From Pedobacter sp. WC2423 (GTDB lineage: Bacteria > Bacteroidota > Bacteroidia > Sphingobacteriales > Sphingobacteriaceae): a stretch of DNA of 64,000 nt. Numbering within the stretch: the stretch's first letter is position 1; the number at the start of each line of letters is the position of its first letter. The notes under the pieces were generated by a model. It worked only from the letters and a program-made list of their open reading frames with translations. It was not told the origin of the DNA and did not search any database. Positions 19,405-28,028 of this stretch are shown piece after piece. Both the position numbers and the translations under genes were made by a program. The stretch is taken from NCBI RefSeq assembly GCF_040822065.1, contig NZ_CP162005.1:4650001-4714000 (forward strand). The letters run 5' to 3'.

Positions 19405-19433
19405 CGTAACCCAGCATTGATACCCGTCTAATC

Positions 19434-20375
19434 ATGCCCTTGCAATTTAATCCCGTTAAACTTTTCGCCGGAACCGGTACAAAAGCATTAGCACACAAAA
19501 TTGCCGAAAGTTACGGCAAACCACTCGGTAATGTAACCTTAAGCAGGTTTAGCGATGGTGAGTTTCAGCCTTCTTATGATGAAACTGTAAGAGGATGTGA
19601 TGTATTCCTGATCCAGTCTACCTACCAGCCTTCTGATAATTTAATGGAACTTTTGTTGATGATTGATGCCGCAAAGAGAGCTTCTGCGCATTATATCACT
19701 GCTGTTGTTCCTTATTATGGTTTGGCCAGACAGGACAGAAAAGATAAGCCAAGAGTTGCTATTGGCGCAAAGTTAGTGGCTAATTTGTTGAAATCTGCTG
19801 GTATACACCGTATTATGACGATGGACCTGCATGCAGCACAGATACAAGGCTTCTTCGATATTCCTGTAGATCACCTGGATGGTTCGGTAATCTTTGTTCC
19901 TTATATCAAAAGTTTAGGCCTGGAAAATCTGACTATTGCTTCTCCGGATATGGGTGGATCATACAGAGCGCGTACTTTTGCAAAATTCTTTAACGCAGAG
20001 GTTGTTATTTGTGATAAACGACGTAAACGTGCCAATGAAATTGAGTCTATGTCAATCATTGGGGATGTAACAGGGATGGATATTGTTTTAATTGACGATA
20101 TTTGCGATACTGCAGGAACATTGGCTAAAGCTGCGGCTTTAATCATGGAAAAAGGTGCAAAAAGTGTAAGAGCAGTTTGTACACACCCGGTATTATCTGG
20201 TAAAGCTTATGAGACTGTAGAGAACTCTATGCTTACCGAACTGATTGTAACGGATACTATTCCTTTAAAGCAGGAAAGTCCAAAAATAAGAGTACTGAGT
20301 ACGGCCAGTTTATTTGCGAAGGCAATTGCCAATGTAAATGAACATGGATCAATCAGTGATCTGTTTAGAGTTTAA
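19434..20375 (+). CDS. prs: Ribose-phosphate pyrophosphokinase
   Basis: Makes PRPP from ribose 5-phosphate and ATP for purine, pyrimidine, His and Trp synthesis; cytoplasmic hexamer. 313 residues, the family's usual length. Visible motifs: the N-terminal half-domain with RFSDGEFQP, the ATP-contact region YGLARQDRKDKPR, the metal-binding MDLHAAQIQGFFDIP and the PRPP-binding loop VLIDDICDTAGTLAKAA. No terminator is seen after the stop; the transcript probably continues through the 67-bp repeats into rplY, an order (prs then L25/Ctc) also common in other bacteria. Confidence 0.97.
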   Translation: MPLQFNPVKLFAGTGTKALAHKIAESYGKPLGNVTLSRFSDGEFQPSYDETVRGCDVFLIQSTYQPSDNLMELLLMIDAAKRASAHYITAVVPYYGLARQDRKDKPRVAIGAKLVANLLKSAGIHRIMTMDLHAAQIQGFFDIPVDHLDGSVIFVPYIKSLGLENLTIASPDMGGSYRARTFAKFFNAEVVICDKRRKRANEIESMSIIGDVTGMDIVLIDDICDTAGTLAKAAALIMEKGAKSVRAVCTHPVLSGKAYETVENSMLTELIVTDTIPLKQESPKIRVLSTASLFAKAIANVNEHGSISDLFRV

Positions 20376-20400
20376 TATTAATAACAAATAAATATAAAAC

Positions 20401-20601
20401 AAGATGAAACCTGAATGGTCCGCAAGACCATGAAAGCTTCATCACCATTAAAAAACAAATTAAAAACAAGATGAAACCTGAATGGTCCGCAAGACCATGA
20501 AAGCTTCATCACCATTAAAAAACAAATTAAAAACAAGATGAAACCTGAATGGTCCGCAAGACCATGAAAGCTTCATCACCATTAAAAAACAAATTAAAAA
20601 C
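20401..20601 (+). repeat. Three perfect 67-bp tandem repeats in the rplY leader
   Basis: Copies at 20401-20467, 20468-20534 and 20535-20601 are identical base for base; the fourth repetition starts at 20602 (AAGATGAAA) and turns directly into the rplY coding sequence. Each copy contains a start region like that of rplY (ACAAGATGAAA) and a ten-codon micro-ORF MKPEWSARP-stop (20404-20433, 20471-20500, 20538-20567). Each can fold a hairpin ATGGTC-CGCAA-GACCAT inside an outer GATGAA/TTCATC pair; a competing pair AATGGT/ACCATT also exists. The element looks like a duplicated 5' leader with upstream ORFs; function unknown. Confidence 0.95.
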
Positions 20602-20604
20602 AAG

Positions 20605-21183
20605 ATGAAAATAATCGCAATTAGCGGTTCTCCAAGAGAGAACGTAGGGAAACGCGATGCTAAAGAGCTTCGCTATGAAGGTAAAGTTCCTGCAGTATTG
20701 TATGGTGGTAAAGAACAAGCACATTTTGCTGTAGTGATTACAGAATTAAAAGATGCTATTTACACTCCTGAAGCAAACTTTTTAGAAATTGATATCAATG
20801 GTACAAAAACCAAAGCAATCATAAAAGAGTTACAATTTCACCCATTAACAGACGTATTATTACACGTAGATTTTCTTCAGTTATTTGATGACAAAGAAAT
20901 CGTTATGGAAATTCCGGTAAGATTAGAAGGAACTTCTCCAGGTGTTAAAATGGGTGGTAAATTAGTTCAGAAATTACGTAAACTTCGTGTTAAATCTTTC
21001 CCGAAAGATATGCCACAAGTTGTTGACGTTAGTATTGCTAAATTAGAAGTAGGTAATTTATTCCGTGTACGTGACCTTGCAAAAGCAGCATACACTATTA
21101 CTAACACTCCAGAAGATACAATCGTTTCTGTTGGTATGTCAAGAGCTCTTAAACAAGCTGAACAACAAGCAGGTAAAAAATAA
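20605..21183 (+). CDS. rplY: 50S ribosomal protein L25/general stress protein Ctc
   Basis: Binds 5S rRNA in the large subunit. 192 residues: the long Ctc form, with the 5S-binding N-terminal L25 domain (GKRDAKELRYEGKVPAVLYGG, residues about 13-33) and the C-terminal TL5/Ctc beta domain (about 95-180). The C-terminus is Lys/Gln-rich. The ATG at 20605 is embedded in the final partial copy of the 67-bp repeat, so its initiation region is the same as that of the three upstream micro-ORFs. It is likely cotranscribed with prs and ends at a strong terminator. Confidence 0.96.
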   Translation: MKIIAISGSPRENVGKRDAKELRYEGKVPAVLYGGKEQAHFAVVITELKDAIYTPEANFLEIDINGTKTKAIIKELQFHPLTDVLLHVDFLQLFDDKEIVMEIPVRLEGTSPGVKMGGKLVQKLRKLRVKSFPKDMPQVVDVSIAKLEVGNLFRVRDLAKAAYTITNTPEDTIVSVGMSRALKQAEQQAGKK

Positions 21184-21203
21184 GCTGAACTATAGCTTAA
21201 CAG

Positions 21204-21236
21204 AAAGCAGCACTGAATTTCAGTGCTGCTTTTTTT
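21204..21236 (+). terminator. Terminator of rplY
   Basis: Arms AAAGCAGCACTGA (21204-21216) and TCAGTGCTGCTTT (21220-21232), perfect 13 bp with a tiny loop, then a T run. Confidence 0.9.
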
Positions 21237-21301
21237 ATGCCTTAACTTTTCATCATTGGCGGGTTTGCTCCTATATGCGGGTACGATTTCATAGAAACTG
21301 T

Positions 21302-21309
21302 TATCTTTG
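21302..21309 (+). promoter_or_regulatory. Putative -7 element of pth
   Basis: TATCTTTG fits TAnnTTTG and lies 20 bp before the pth start. No good TTTG is found at the expected -33 distance, so only the -7 half is supported. Confidence 0.45.
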
Positions 21310-21329
21310 CGGGAAAGAAAGAGTGATAC

Positions 21330-21890
21330 ATGAAATATTTGATAGTTGGGCTGGGAAATATAGGATCAGAGTACGTGGGTACCAGACATAATATAGGATT
21401 TGAAATTGCAGATGAACTGGTTAAACAGCTTGGAGGTTCCTTTTCTAATATACGTTTAGCTTATTATTCAGAAGTATCCTGGAAGGGCAAAAAACTGCAT
21501 GTAATCAAACCAACTACCTATATGAATTTAAGTGGAAGAGCAGTCAATTACTGGATGCAGGAATTGAATATTCCACTGGAAAATGTGTTGGTTATTGTAG
21601 ATGATATTGCACTTCCGCTAGGCAAGCTGAGACTCAAATTAAAAGGGAGCAGTGCCGGACATAACGGGTTGAAAAGTATAGAAGCCAGCTGCGGAAGCCA
21701 GGATTATCCAAGATTACGTTTTGGCGTAAGTGATAATTTTGCAAAGGGCAGACAAGCTGATTATGTGCTGGGTGGATTTGATAAAGATGAGTTACCTGAA
21801 TTGCCTGCATTGGTTGAAAGAAGTGTAGCACTGATCCAGAGTTTTGTAACTGCAGGGCCAGCGCATACCATGACTGCTTTTAATAAATAA
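21330..21890 (+). CDS. pth: Peptidyl-tRNA hydrolase
   Basis: Releases tRNA from peptidyl-tRNA that drops off ribosomes; cytoplasmic. 186 residues, normal size. Conserved features: VGLGNIGSEYVGTRHNIGF with the catalytic His (in TRHNIGF), KPTTYMNLSG with the substrate-binding Asn, VDDIALPLGKLRLK with the conserved Asp, and GSSAGHNGLKSIEA. The first ATG gives the usual N-terminus (MKYLIVGLGNIG). It stands alone between the rplY terminator and the convergent sensory operon, whose last gene ends only 9 bp after its stop. Confidence 0.97.
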   Translation: MKYLIVGLGNIGSEYVGTRHNIGFEIADELVKQLGGSFSNIRLAYYSEVSWKGKKLHVIKPTTYMNLSGRAVNYWMQELNIPLENVLVIVDDIALPLGKLRLKLKGSSAGHNGLKSIEASCGSQDYPRLRFGVSDNFAKGRQADYVLGGFDKDELPELPALVERSVALIQSFVTAGPAHTMTAFNK

Positions 21891-21899
21891 TTAAATTGC

Positions 21900-23501
21900 T
21901 TAAAGCATTAATGCTTTCTTATCCACAAAATGGGTGATTTTTTCATGTAATAAGCGAAGTTCAAAAGGTTTACTCAACACATCGTTTGCACCGGCATCAA
22001 TTGCTGCTTTTTTATCATTTTCCATAACTGCTGCTGAAAAAGTGATAATAGGAATATCTTTTTTACCTGGTATATAATCATTTCTGATCAGTTTCGTTGC
22101 TTCCAGTCCGCTCATTACTGGCATAAAGGTATCCATCAGAATAAGATCGTAATTGTTGTCTCTGAGTTTATCCAGTACCTCCTGTCCGTTTTCAGCAAAA
22201 TCGGCAATCACCTCCCAGTCTTTCATAATCTTAATGATCAGGAATTTGTTAATCGGGTTATCTTCGGCAACCAGAATTCTTACATTGGTAAAAGGTAAAA
22301 GTTTGTCCAGATGTTTCTCTTTCGGCTCTGGAACATCCTGCAGGACTTCATACCAATTGACAAAACAGAAAGTACTTCCCTGGCCTTCGCAACTATCAAC
22401 AGTCAATACACCACCTTTCAGACGAGCCAGATTTTTAACAATAGAGAGCCCAAGCCCTGTACCTCCAAAGTTCATGGTGGTACTCTCTTCTGCCTGTTCA
22501 AAGGTTTCAAAAATCTTCTCGATCTTATCTGTAGGGATACCAATTCCTGTATCGGTTACAGAGAACTTGATTTGCAGGTTATTTCCTTTGCGGTTCAGTA
22601 TTTCTACTTTCAGCGTAACGCTACCTTTATTGGTGAATTTAATCGCATTGCCAATCAGGTTCATCAGGATCTGATTCAACCTTAAAGAGTCGGCAGATAC
22701 GTTTTTAGGCAGATCCGGATCGAAGGAAGTAATCAGTTCCAGATCTTTTTCTTTCGCCCTTATACTTAAAAGATTGATTACCGCATGGCAAACTTCTACC
22801 AGGTCGGTCCCGGAGCGGTTAATCTTGAACATTCCCGCATCAATCTTCGATAAATCAAGAATATCATTAATAACACCTAACAGCGAATTAGAAGAGATTT
22901 GCAGCAGCGAAATCATCTCGTTCTGCTCAGGAGTAAGTGTTGTCTTTTCCAGTAAATTGGCCAGACCGATAATACCATTGATAGGGGTACGGATTTCATG
23001 GCTCATATTGGCCAGGAAATTCTCTTTTATTTTTTTTCCCTGTTCAGCGAGTTCTTTTGCTTTAATCAGCTCTTTCTGATAAGCTTCAAGCTCTTTATTC
23101 TTTTTAATAATATCTCTTTGTGTTCTTACAAATTGTAAAAAGGAATCCACTTTCGCAGAGGTCACATAAGGGTTCAATGGTTTATACAGGTAATCGACTG
23201 CTCCTGCATTCAGTCCTTTTACCGCATATTTGGCATCCGTTGAAATAGCGGTAACAAAAATAACAAGGATATCTTTTGTTCTGGGATTACTTTTCAGGAT
23301 TTCTACCAGTTCAAAGCCATCCATCTCAGGCATCTGTACATCCACTAACGCAATGGCTATATCCATCTCCCAGGCAAGTCTTAAGGCTTCGTTAGGCAGG
23401 GTAGTAGAAACCAGATTTACATCATGTCTTTCCAGCAAGGCTTCCAACGCTATTATGTTCTCGGGTCTGTCATCGACAATAAGAATATTAATCTTTTCCA
23501 T
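21900..23501 (-). CDS. REC-histidine kinase-REC hybrid, cytoplasmic
   Basis: Soluble hybrid kinase of 533 residues with no membrane segment. Order: N-terminal receiver (about 1-125, phospho-acceptor Asp54 in VDVQMPEMDGFE), short coiled coil (about 130-160), HisKA with His168 in MSHEIRTPINGI, HATPase_c (about 270-390; N box NLIGNAIKFT, G1 DTGIGIP, G2 FGGTGLGLSI), and a C-terminal receiver (about 405-525; MDTFMPVMSG). The first receiver probably takes phosphate from, or tunes the kinase in response to, the upstream kinase of the same operon. It is the last gene of the set kinase-CheR-hybrid, 31 bp after cheR. Confidence 0.92.
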   Translation of the reverse strand: MEKINILIVDDRPENIIALEALLERHDVNLVSTTLPNEALRLAWEMDIAIALVDVQMPEMDGFELVEILKSNPRTKDILVIFVTAISTDAKYAVKGLNAGAVDYLYKPLNPYVTSAKVDSFLQFVRTQRDIIKKNKELEAYQKELIKAKELAEQGKKIKENFLANMSHEIRTPINGIIGLANLLEKTTLTPEQNEMISLLQISSNSLLGVINDILDLSKIDAGMFKINRSGTDLVEVCHAVINLLSIRAKEKDLELITSFDPDLPKNVSADSLRLNQILMNLIGNAIKFTNKGSVTLKVEILNRKGNNLQIKFSVTDTGIGIPTDKIEKIFETFEQAEESTTMNFGGTGLGLSIVKNLARLKGGVLTVDSCEGQGSTFCFVNWYEVLQDVPEPKEKHLDKLLPFTNVRILVAEDNPINKFLIIKIMKDWEVIADFAENGQEVLDKLRDNNYDLILMDTFMPVMSGLEATKLIRNDYIPGKKDIPIITFSAAVMENDKKAAIDAGANDVLSKPFELRLLHEKITHFVDKKALML

Positions 23502-23532
23502 AATTTTTAAGGGAGTATCTTTCTGAAAAGAC

Positions 23533-24369
23533 TTATGCTATTTTTTGGTAAATATTGTTTTTTTTATCCACGACCCTGAAACGGCCAATTTCTGAACTTC
23601 TCAGTGTTTCTTTGGAGCCTAAACAAAGAAAGCCAAAGTTAGCTAAACTATTGTAAAAAAGGTCAATCACCTTTTTTTGAAGAGCCGTATTGAAGTAAAT
23701 CAGCACATTACGGCATGATATCAACTGAAACTCATTAAAGACTCCGTCCGATGCCAGGTTGTGTGCTGAAAATAACATATTCTTTTTTAAAGAATGATTA
23801 ATTGATGCTGCTCCGTACCGTGCCGTATAATAATCTGCAAGGGTATGTAATGCCCCGGTTTTCTGATAGTTCTCTGAATAATGTTTCATCTTCTGCAAGT
23901 CGTATATCCCATTTTTAGCAAACTCTAAAACATCAGCATTAATGTCAGTTCCGTAGAAAAAACTCCGTTCATATAGATGCTGTTCAGCAAACAGAATCGC
24001 AAATGAATAAAGTTCTTCTCCTGTTGAACAACCCGCATTCCATACTTTAATCCTTTGATAAGATCTCAGGTAAGGAATGACATGTTCAGCAACAGATTTA
24101 TAAAAAACCGGGTCCCTGAACATTTCGGTTACGTTCACGGTAACTTCAATCAGAAAATATTCAAAGTAGTCATGGTCATTAGTTAATAATGTACGTAATT
24201 CAAACAAACTTAGTTGTTGTAATTGCATAATTCTTGTCACTCTTCTTTTGAGCGAGGCGGCAGAGTAATCACTAAAGTCAAATCCATGAATATTGTAGAT
24301 GAAATTAGTGAGGCTTTCCAGCTCTTCATAGCTGATTATATCTTCCGGGTTTCCTGCGGGCATACTCAT
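23533..24369 (-). CDS. CheR-type protein-glutamate O-methyltransferase
   Basis: SAM-dependent methyltransferase of 278 residues. The N-terminal CheR helical domain (FIYNIHGFDFSDYSAASLKRRVTRI in part, about 15-45) precedes the Rossmann domain with the SAM motif VWNAGCSTGEELYSFAIL, GTDINADVLEFAKNGIY and the CRNVLIYFN signature. The family methylates Glu side chains of chemoreceptors or related signalling helices. No CheB esterase, CheA or MCP is in the window; the only clear partner is the upstream hybrid kinase, one base away, whose Glu/Gln-rich coiled coil could be the substrate (inference). Confidence 0.92.
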   Translation of the reverse strand: MSMPAGNPEDIISYEELESLTNFIYNIHGFDFSDYSAASLKRRVTRIMQLQQLSLFELRTLLTNDHDYFEYFLIEVTVNVTEMFRDPVFYKSVAEHVIPYLRSYQRIKVWNAGCSTGEELYSFAILFAEQHLYERSFFYGTDINADVLEFAKNGIYDLQKMKHYSENYQKTGALHTLADYYTARYGAASINHSLKKNMLFSAHNLASDGVFNEFQLISCRNVLIYFNTALQKKVIDLFYNSLANFGFLCLGSKETLRSSEIGRFRVVDKKNNIYQKIA

Positions 24370-24370
24370 C

Positions 24371-27300
24371 TTAACTTAACCAGACTCTTAACATAGATAA
24401 TAACTGATCAATATCCACGGGTTTGGCTATATAGTCATTTGCTCCGGCTTCAATACATTTTTCGCGGTCATTTTTCATCGCTTTAGCAGTTAATGCTATA
24501 ATTGGTAGTTTTTTATATTCCCGCTTTTCCCTGATCGTTCGCATTGCTTCATAACCATCCATCTCAGGCATCATAATATCCATCAATATCAGGTCAATAT
24601 TTGCTGTCTCTCCGAGCTTTTCGATGGCTTCCCTGCCATTGTTGGCAATCACAATATTAATATCGTAAACCTGCAAGGCACTGGATAAAGCAAAGATATT
24701 CCGCATATCATCATCCGTAATCAGGATCGTTTTGTCTTTCAATACTTTCTCTATCGTAGAAACAGTTTTGTTTTTTGCAGATCCTTTAGCGGAAGTCTGG
24801 AAGTTGTCCTGTTTTTTTAATTTATTCATGAACAGACTTACTTCGTCAATCAACCTGTCATTAGATTTATTTGACTTTAAGACCATGGCCTCAGAGTATC
24901 TCATGATATGCGCAATCTTATCCTGATCGAGTTCCATTGCCGTATTGATAATCACAGGAATATGGGTGAACCTATCCTGTGTTTTAATCTGATCGAGTAA
25001 ATCAAAACCAGACGCGTCAGGAAGATTTAAGTCCAGAATGATACAATCAAATGTTCGGTTCTCCAGCATGTCCAATGCTTCCTGGCCAGTAAAGGCCTGT
25101 GCTACTTCAATCCCTTTTTCTACCAGCTGCTCTTTAACAGCAAGACTTTGCAGTTCATGATCTTCAATAATCAGTACAGTCTGGAAGTTATATAAAATAT
25201 GACCCGAATTTAAAACTGAGAAAGCATGGTCCAGCTGATCTTGCTCAATTGGTTTTTTCAGGAATCCAATCGCTCCTTCTTTTAAAGCTTTTTCTCCTTT
25301 AACTTCGCCAGCAGACATCATATGAATCGGGATTTGTTTGGTTTGCGGATTGTCTTTTAATCTTTTCAGGATACTCCACCCATCCATTACTGGTAGCATG
25401 ACATCCAGAATTATCGCATCCGGAAGCTCTTTTACAGCCATTTCCAGCCCCACATCACCACTGTGCGCCAGTAAAGGTTCAAAACCTTTTTCAATTGCAT
25501 AATCTTTCAGCACATCAGCGAAAACCAGGTCGTCTTCCACGATTAATAAGGTTTGTTTTCTGTTCTTATTTACAGGGGTTAAAATTGGTTTTTCCGAAAT
25601 AAATGGCATGACAACCGGTTCAGGTTGGGGGGCAGCTTCCTGTTCAGGAAACTGATGTGCTACTGGCAGATAAAGTGTAAAACAACTTCCAATACCTGTT
25701 CCGCTGCTGACCTGAATCTCTCCGCCTAAAATATTGGCGAGCTCTTTACTGATAGAAAGGCCAAGTCCTGTACCTCCGTACTTTCTGCTGGTTGTGCCAT
25801 CAGCCTGTTTAAAGGCTTCGAATATTAGTTTTTGTTTGTCCTGCGGAATACCTATTCCAGAATCTTTAACACTGAAGGAGATAATCTGCTGTTTACTGTT
25901 TTGAAGATTCTCCGAGTAATATTGGAGTTGCTGATCCGCCATATCAATTTCCAGTTTAATCTCCCCGTTTTCCGGTGTGAATTTAAAGGCATTTGATAAG
26001 AGATTTTTGATGATCTGTTCTGTTCTTGATAAATCAGTGAGGACACGCTCTGGCAGATCCTGACCCAGAATAACCTGGTAATCTATCTTTTTGCTTCTGG
26101 CAATCTCCGTAAAGAGAGATTCCATATTTTGCTGGATCTCCTGAGGTCTGACCGGTTCTATATCCAGATCTACCTTTCCGGATTCGATTTTAGACAGATC
26201 AAGAATATCATTAATTAAAGTCAGCAGATCACTTCCTGCATTATGGATAACCCCGGCGTATTTAAGTTGTTCTTCATTTAAGTTTTCCGGTCTGTTTTCC
26301 TTTAAGATTCTTGCCAGGATCAGGATACTATTCAGCGGAGTTCTTAATTCATGGCTCATATTGGCCAGGAATTCTGATTTATATTTGCTGGATACTTCGA
26401 GTTCTTCCGCCTTTAAACTCATGGCCTCTCTGGCTTCATTGACAGAGATATTCCTTTCTTCGAGCAAGCTGGCTTTTTCTTCCAGTTCGGCATTGGTTTG
26501 ACGAAGTTCTTCCTGTTGTACTCTAAGCTCCTCCTCAGAAGCCTGTAATTCTTCAGATTTATGAATCAGCTCTTCATTGGTGGTACGCAGCTCTTCCTGC
26601 TGGCTTTCCAATTCTTCTGCCTGTTGCTGGGTCTGCATAAACAGTTCGTGTAATTGCGCCCTTGCTACTGCACTATTGATTCCAACCCCTATACTTTCGG
26701 TAATGGTACTTAATAAACGGTTTATAATTTCATCCGGTTTGGCAGAAAGTCCCAGTTCGATTACTGCAATAGTTTCTTCTTCAAAAAGAACAGGAAAGAT
26801 AAGTATGGTTTTTGGTGTTGTATCGCCCAAACCTGAAGATATTTTCAGGTAATCTGGTGGTACATTGTCGAGTTGTTTGCTGCGTTTTTCTAAGGCAACC
26901 TGGCCAACAAGACCTTCACCAAGCTGAATTTCCTTTAATTTTCCTTTTTTCTCCTGGCAGGCATAACTTCCGCTTAATTTTAAAATTTGTTTTTTGGGAT
27001 CGAAGAGATATAAAGCACCTACTGAGGCAGATAAATAGGTACACAGTTCAGTAATAATATGCGTGGACAATTCGTCGGTTTCCTGTTCTCCGCGCATAGA
27101 TTCATTGATCACAGATGCGCCGGATAATAACCAGTTCTTTTGTTTATTTTCTTCTGATAGTGCCTTTAACTGAGCATTGTTTTCTCTGATTTTAATTTCA
27201 GTTAGCGTCTGTTCATCGAATGTTCTTTTAATGAAGCTGAACAGGTATAAAATCAATCCTAAAATAATTACTGAACTGACCACGACAATAAAGGTAGACT

Positions 27301-27844
27301 GTAATGTACTCTTCTCCCTTTTTTCTTTTCTTATAGCAAGAAGTTCATGCTCTGCATGAATAGCTGTATTATTCAGCCTGAGCATATTTGTTTTAAATAG
27401 TTTTCCCTTATCAGTCAGAACTATTTGAACCGCTGCTTCTTTACCCAAAGTATTATTGGCCTGAAGGATGTCTTCCATATCCCTGATCTTTTGAACAGCG
27501 TAAAATTCAAGGGAGTCGAGCCTTTGCTGCTGGATTGGGTTATCAACTGTCAGCTTCTGCATTTTCTTAATCTTAGGCAGGATCTGATTAATGTTTTTAT
27601 TGTAAAATTCCAGGTATTGGCTACGCTGGGTAATGATATAACCTCTCAAAGAGGTCTCAGCATTCAGCACTTTCAATTCAATATCCTGTGCAACATCAAT
27701 GACATCATAAGTATGGTTTTCCCATTTTGAATCTTCGTCCATCAGCTTGATGCTGTAATAGGAAGTAACTGCAGAAAGCAGAACAAATAGCAGGGAAATA
27801 ACAAAACCTGTTAATACCTGTTGTTTAAACGTTAATTTGAACAT
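24371..27844 (-). CDS. CHASE3-GAF hybrid histidine kinase with three receivers
   Basis: Inner membrane sensor kinase, 1157 residues. TM1 about 10-32, periplasmic CHASE3 about 35-180 (LNAETSLRGYIITQ is typical), TM2 about 183-205 (IVVVSSVIILGLILYLF), GAF about 240-400, a Glu/Gln-rich coiled coil about 402-485 (repeated QQEELRTTNEEL-type heptads), HisKA with His498 in MSHELRTPLNS, HATPase_c about 600-730, then three receivers (about 768-885, 895-1010, 1040-1155; Asp motifs LDVMLPVMDG, LDLNLPDASG, MDIMMPEMDG). It leads the operon with cheR and the REC-kinase-REC gene. The ligand of CHASE3/GAF is unknown. No DNA-binding output is encoded here, so the output is likely through protein contacts or another regulator. 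Confidence 0.92.
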   Translation of the reverse strand: MFKLTFKQQVLTGFVISLLFVLLSAVTSYYSIKLMDEDSKWENHTYDVIDVAQDIELKVLNAETSLRGYIITQRSQYLEFYNKNINQILPKIKKMQKLTVDNPIQQQRLDSLEFYAVQKIRDMEDILQANNTLGKEAAVQIVLTDKGKLFKTNMLRLNNTAIHAEHELLAIRKEKREKSTLQSTFIVVVSSVIILGLILYLFSFIKRTFDEQTLTEIKIRENNAQLKALSEENKQKNWLLSGASVINESMRGEQETDELSTHIITELCTYLSASVGALYLFDPKKQILKLSGSYACQEKKGKLKEIQLGEGLVGQVALEKRSKQLDNVPPDYLKISSGLGDTTPKTILIFPVLFEEETIAVIELGLSAKPDEIINRLLSTITESIGVGINSAVARAQLHELFMQTQQQAEELESQQEELRTTNEELIHKSEELQASEEELRVQQEELRQTNAELEEKASLLEERNISVNEAREAMSLKAEELEVSSKYKSEFLANMSHELRTPLNSILILARILKENRPENLNEEQLKYAGVIHNAGSDLLTLINDILDLSKIESGKVDLDIEPVRPQEIQQNMESLFTEIARSKKIDYQVILGQDLPERVLTDLSRTEQIIKNLLSNAFKFTPENGEIKLEIDMADQQLQYYSENLQNSKQQIISFSVKDSGIGIPQDKQKLIFEAFKQADGTTSRKYGGTGLGLSISKELANILGGEIQVSSGTGIGSCFTLYLPVAHQFPEQEAAPQPEPVVMPFISEKPILTPVNKNRKQTLLIVEDDLVFADVLKDYAIEKGFEPLLAHSGDVGLEMAVKELPDAIILDVMLPVMDGWSILKRLKDNPQTKQIPIHMMSAGEVKGEKALKEGAIGFLKKPIEQDQLDHAFSVLNSGHILYNFQTVLIIEDHELQSLAVKEQLVEKGIEVAQAFTGQEALDMLENRTFDCIILDLNLPDASGFDLLDQIKTQDRFTHIPVIINTAMELDQDKIAHIMRYSEAMVLKSNKSNDRLIDEVSLFMNKLKKQDNFQTSAKGSAKNKTVSTIEKVLKDKTILITDDDMRNIFALSSALQVYDINIVIANNGREAIEKLGETANIDLILMDIMMPEMDGYEAMRTIREKREYKKLPIIALTAKAMKNDREKCIEAGANDYIAKPVDIDQLLSMLRVWLS

Positions 27845-28028
27845 ATGTAGTTAGAAATTCGGATAATTAAAATCTTTAGTATTCAGGATTTATGCTTCAT
27901 CTAAAAATATAAATATAAACTGACACTATTGAATACAAGACAATTATACTGATAAATACGCATCCCAGGGAGTAAGGCTGAAAATTGACTGCTAATTTTA
28001 AGCAGGCGTTAAAAATTTACACAAATTC

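Larger units (their letters stand above)
19059..19433. other. Intergenic region between GT117 gene and prs
   Basis: This 375-bp gap holds the tRNA-Gln gene, its promoter and its terminator (listed separately). The left 150 bp (19059-19210) are AT-rich with poly-T and poly-A runs and must contain the minus-strand promoter for the GT117 gene, but no convincing -33/-7 pair was found on that strand. Confidence 0.7.

Noticed and set aside
20401..20601. Direct repeats as a CRISPR array
   Set aside because: The 67-bp units abut with no spacers, are too long for CRISPR repeats, and no cas gene is present.
20605..20646. N-terminus ISGSPREN read as a flavodoxin/NADPH-reductase motif
   Set aside because: The following residues are the conserved L25 domain and the length fits L25/Ctc.
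22153..22674. 173-codon plus-strand frame opposite the hybrid kinase
   Set aside because: Antisense shadow rich in Ser, Leu and Ile without domain signals; kinase motifs on the other strand are decisive.
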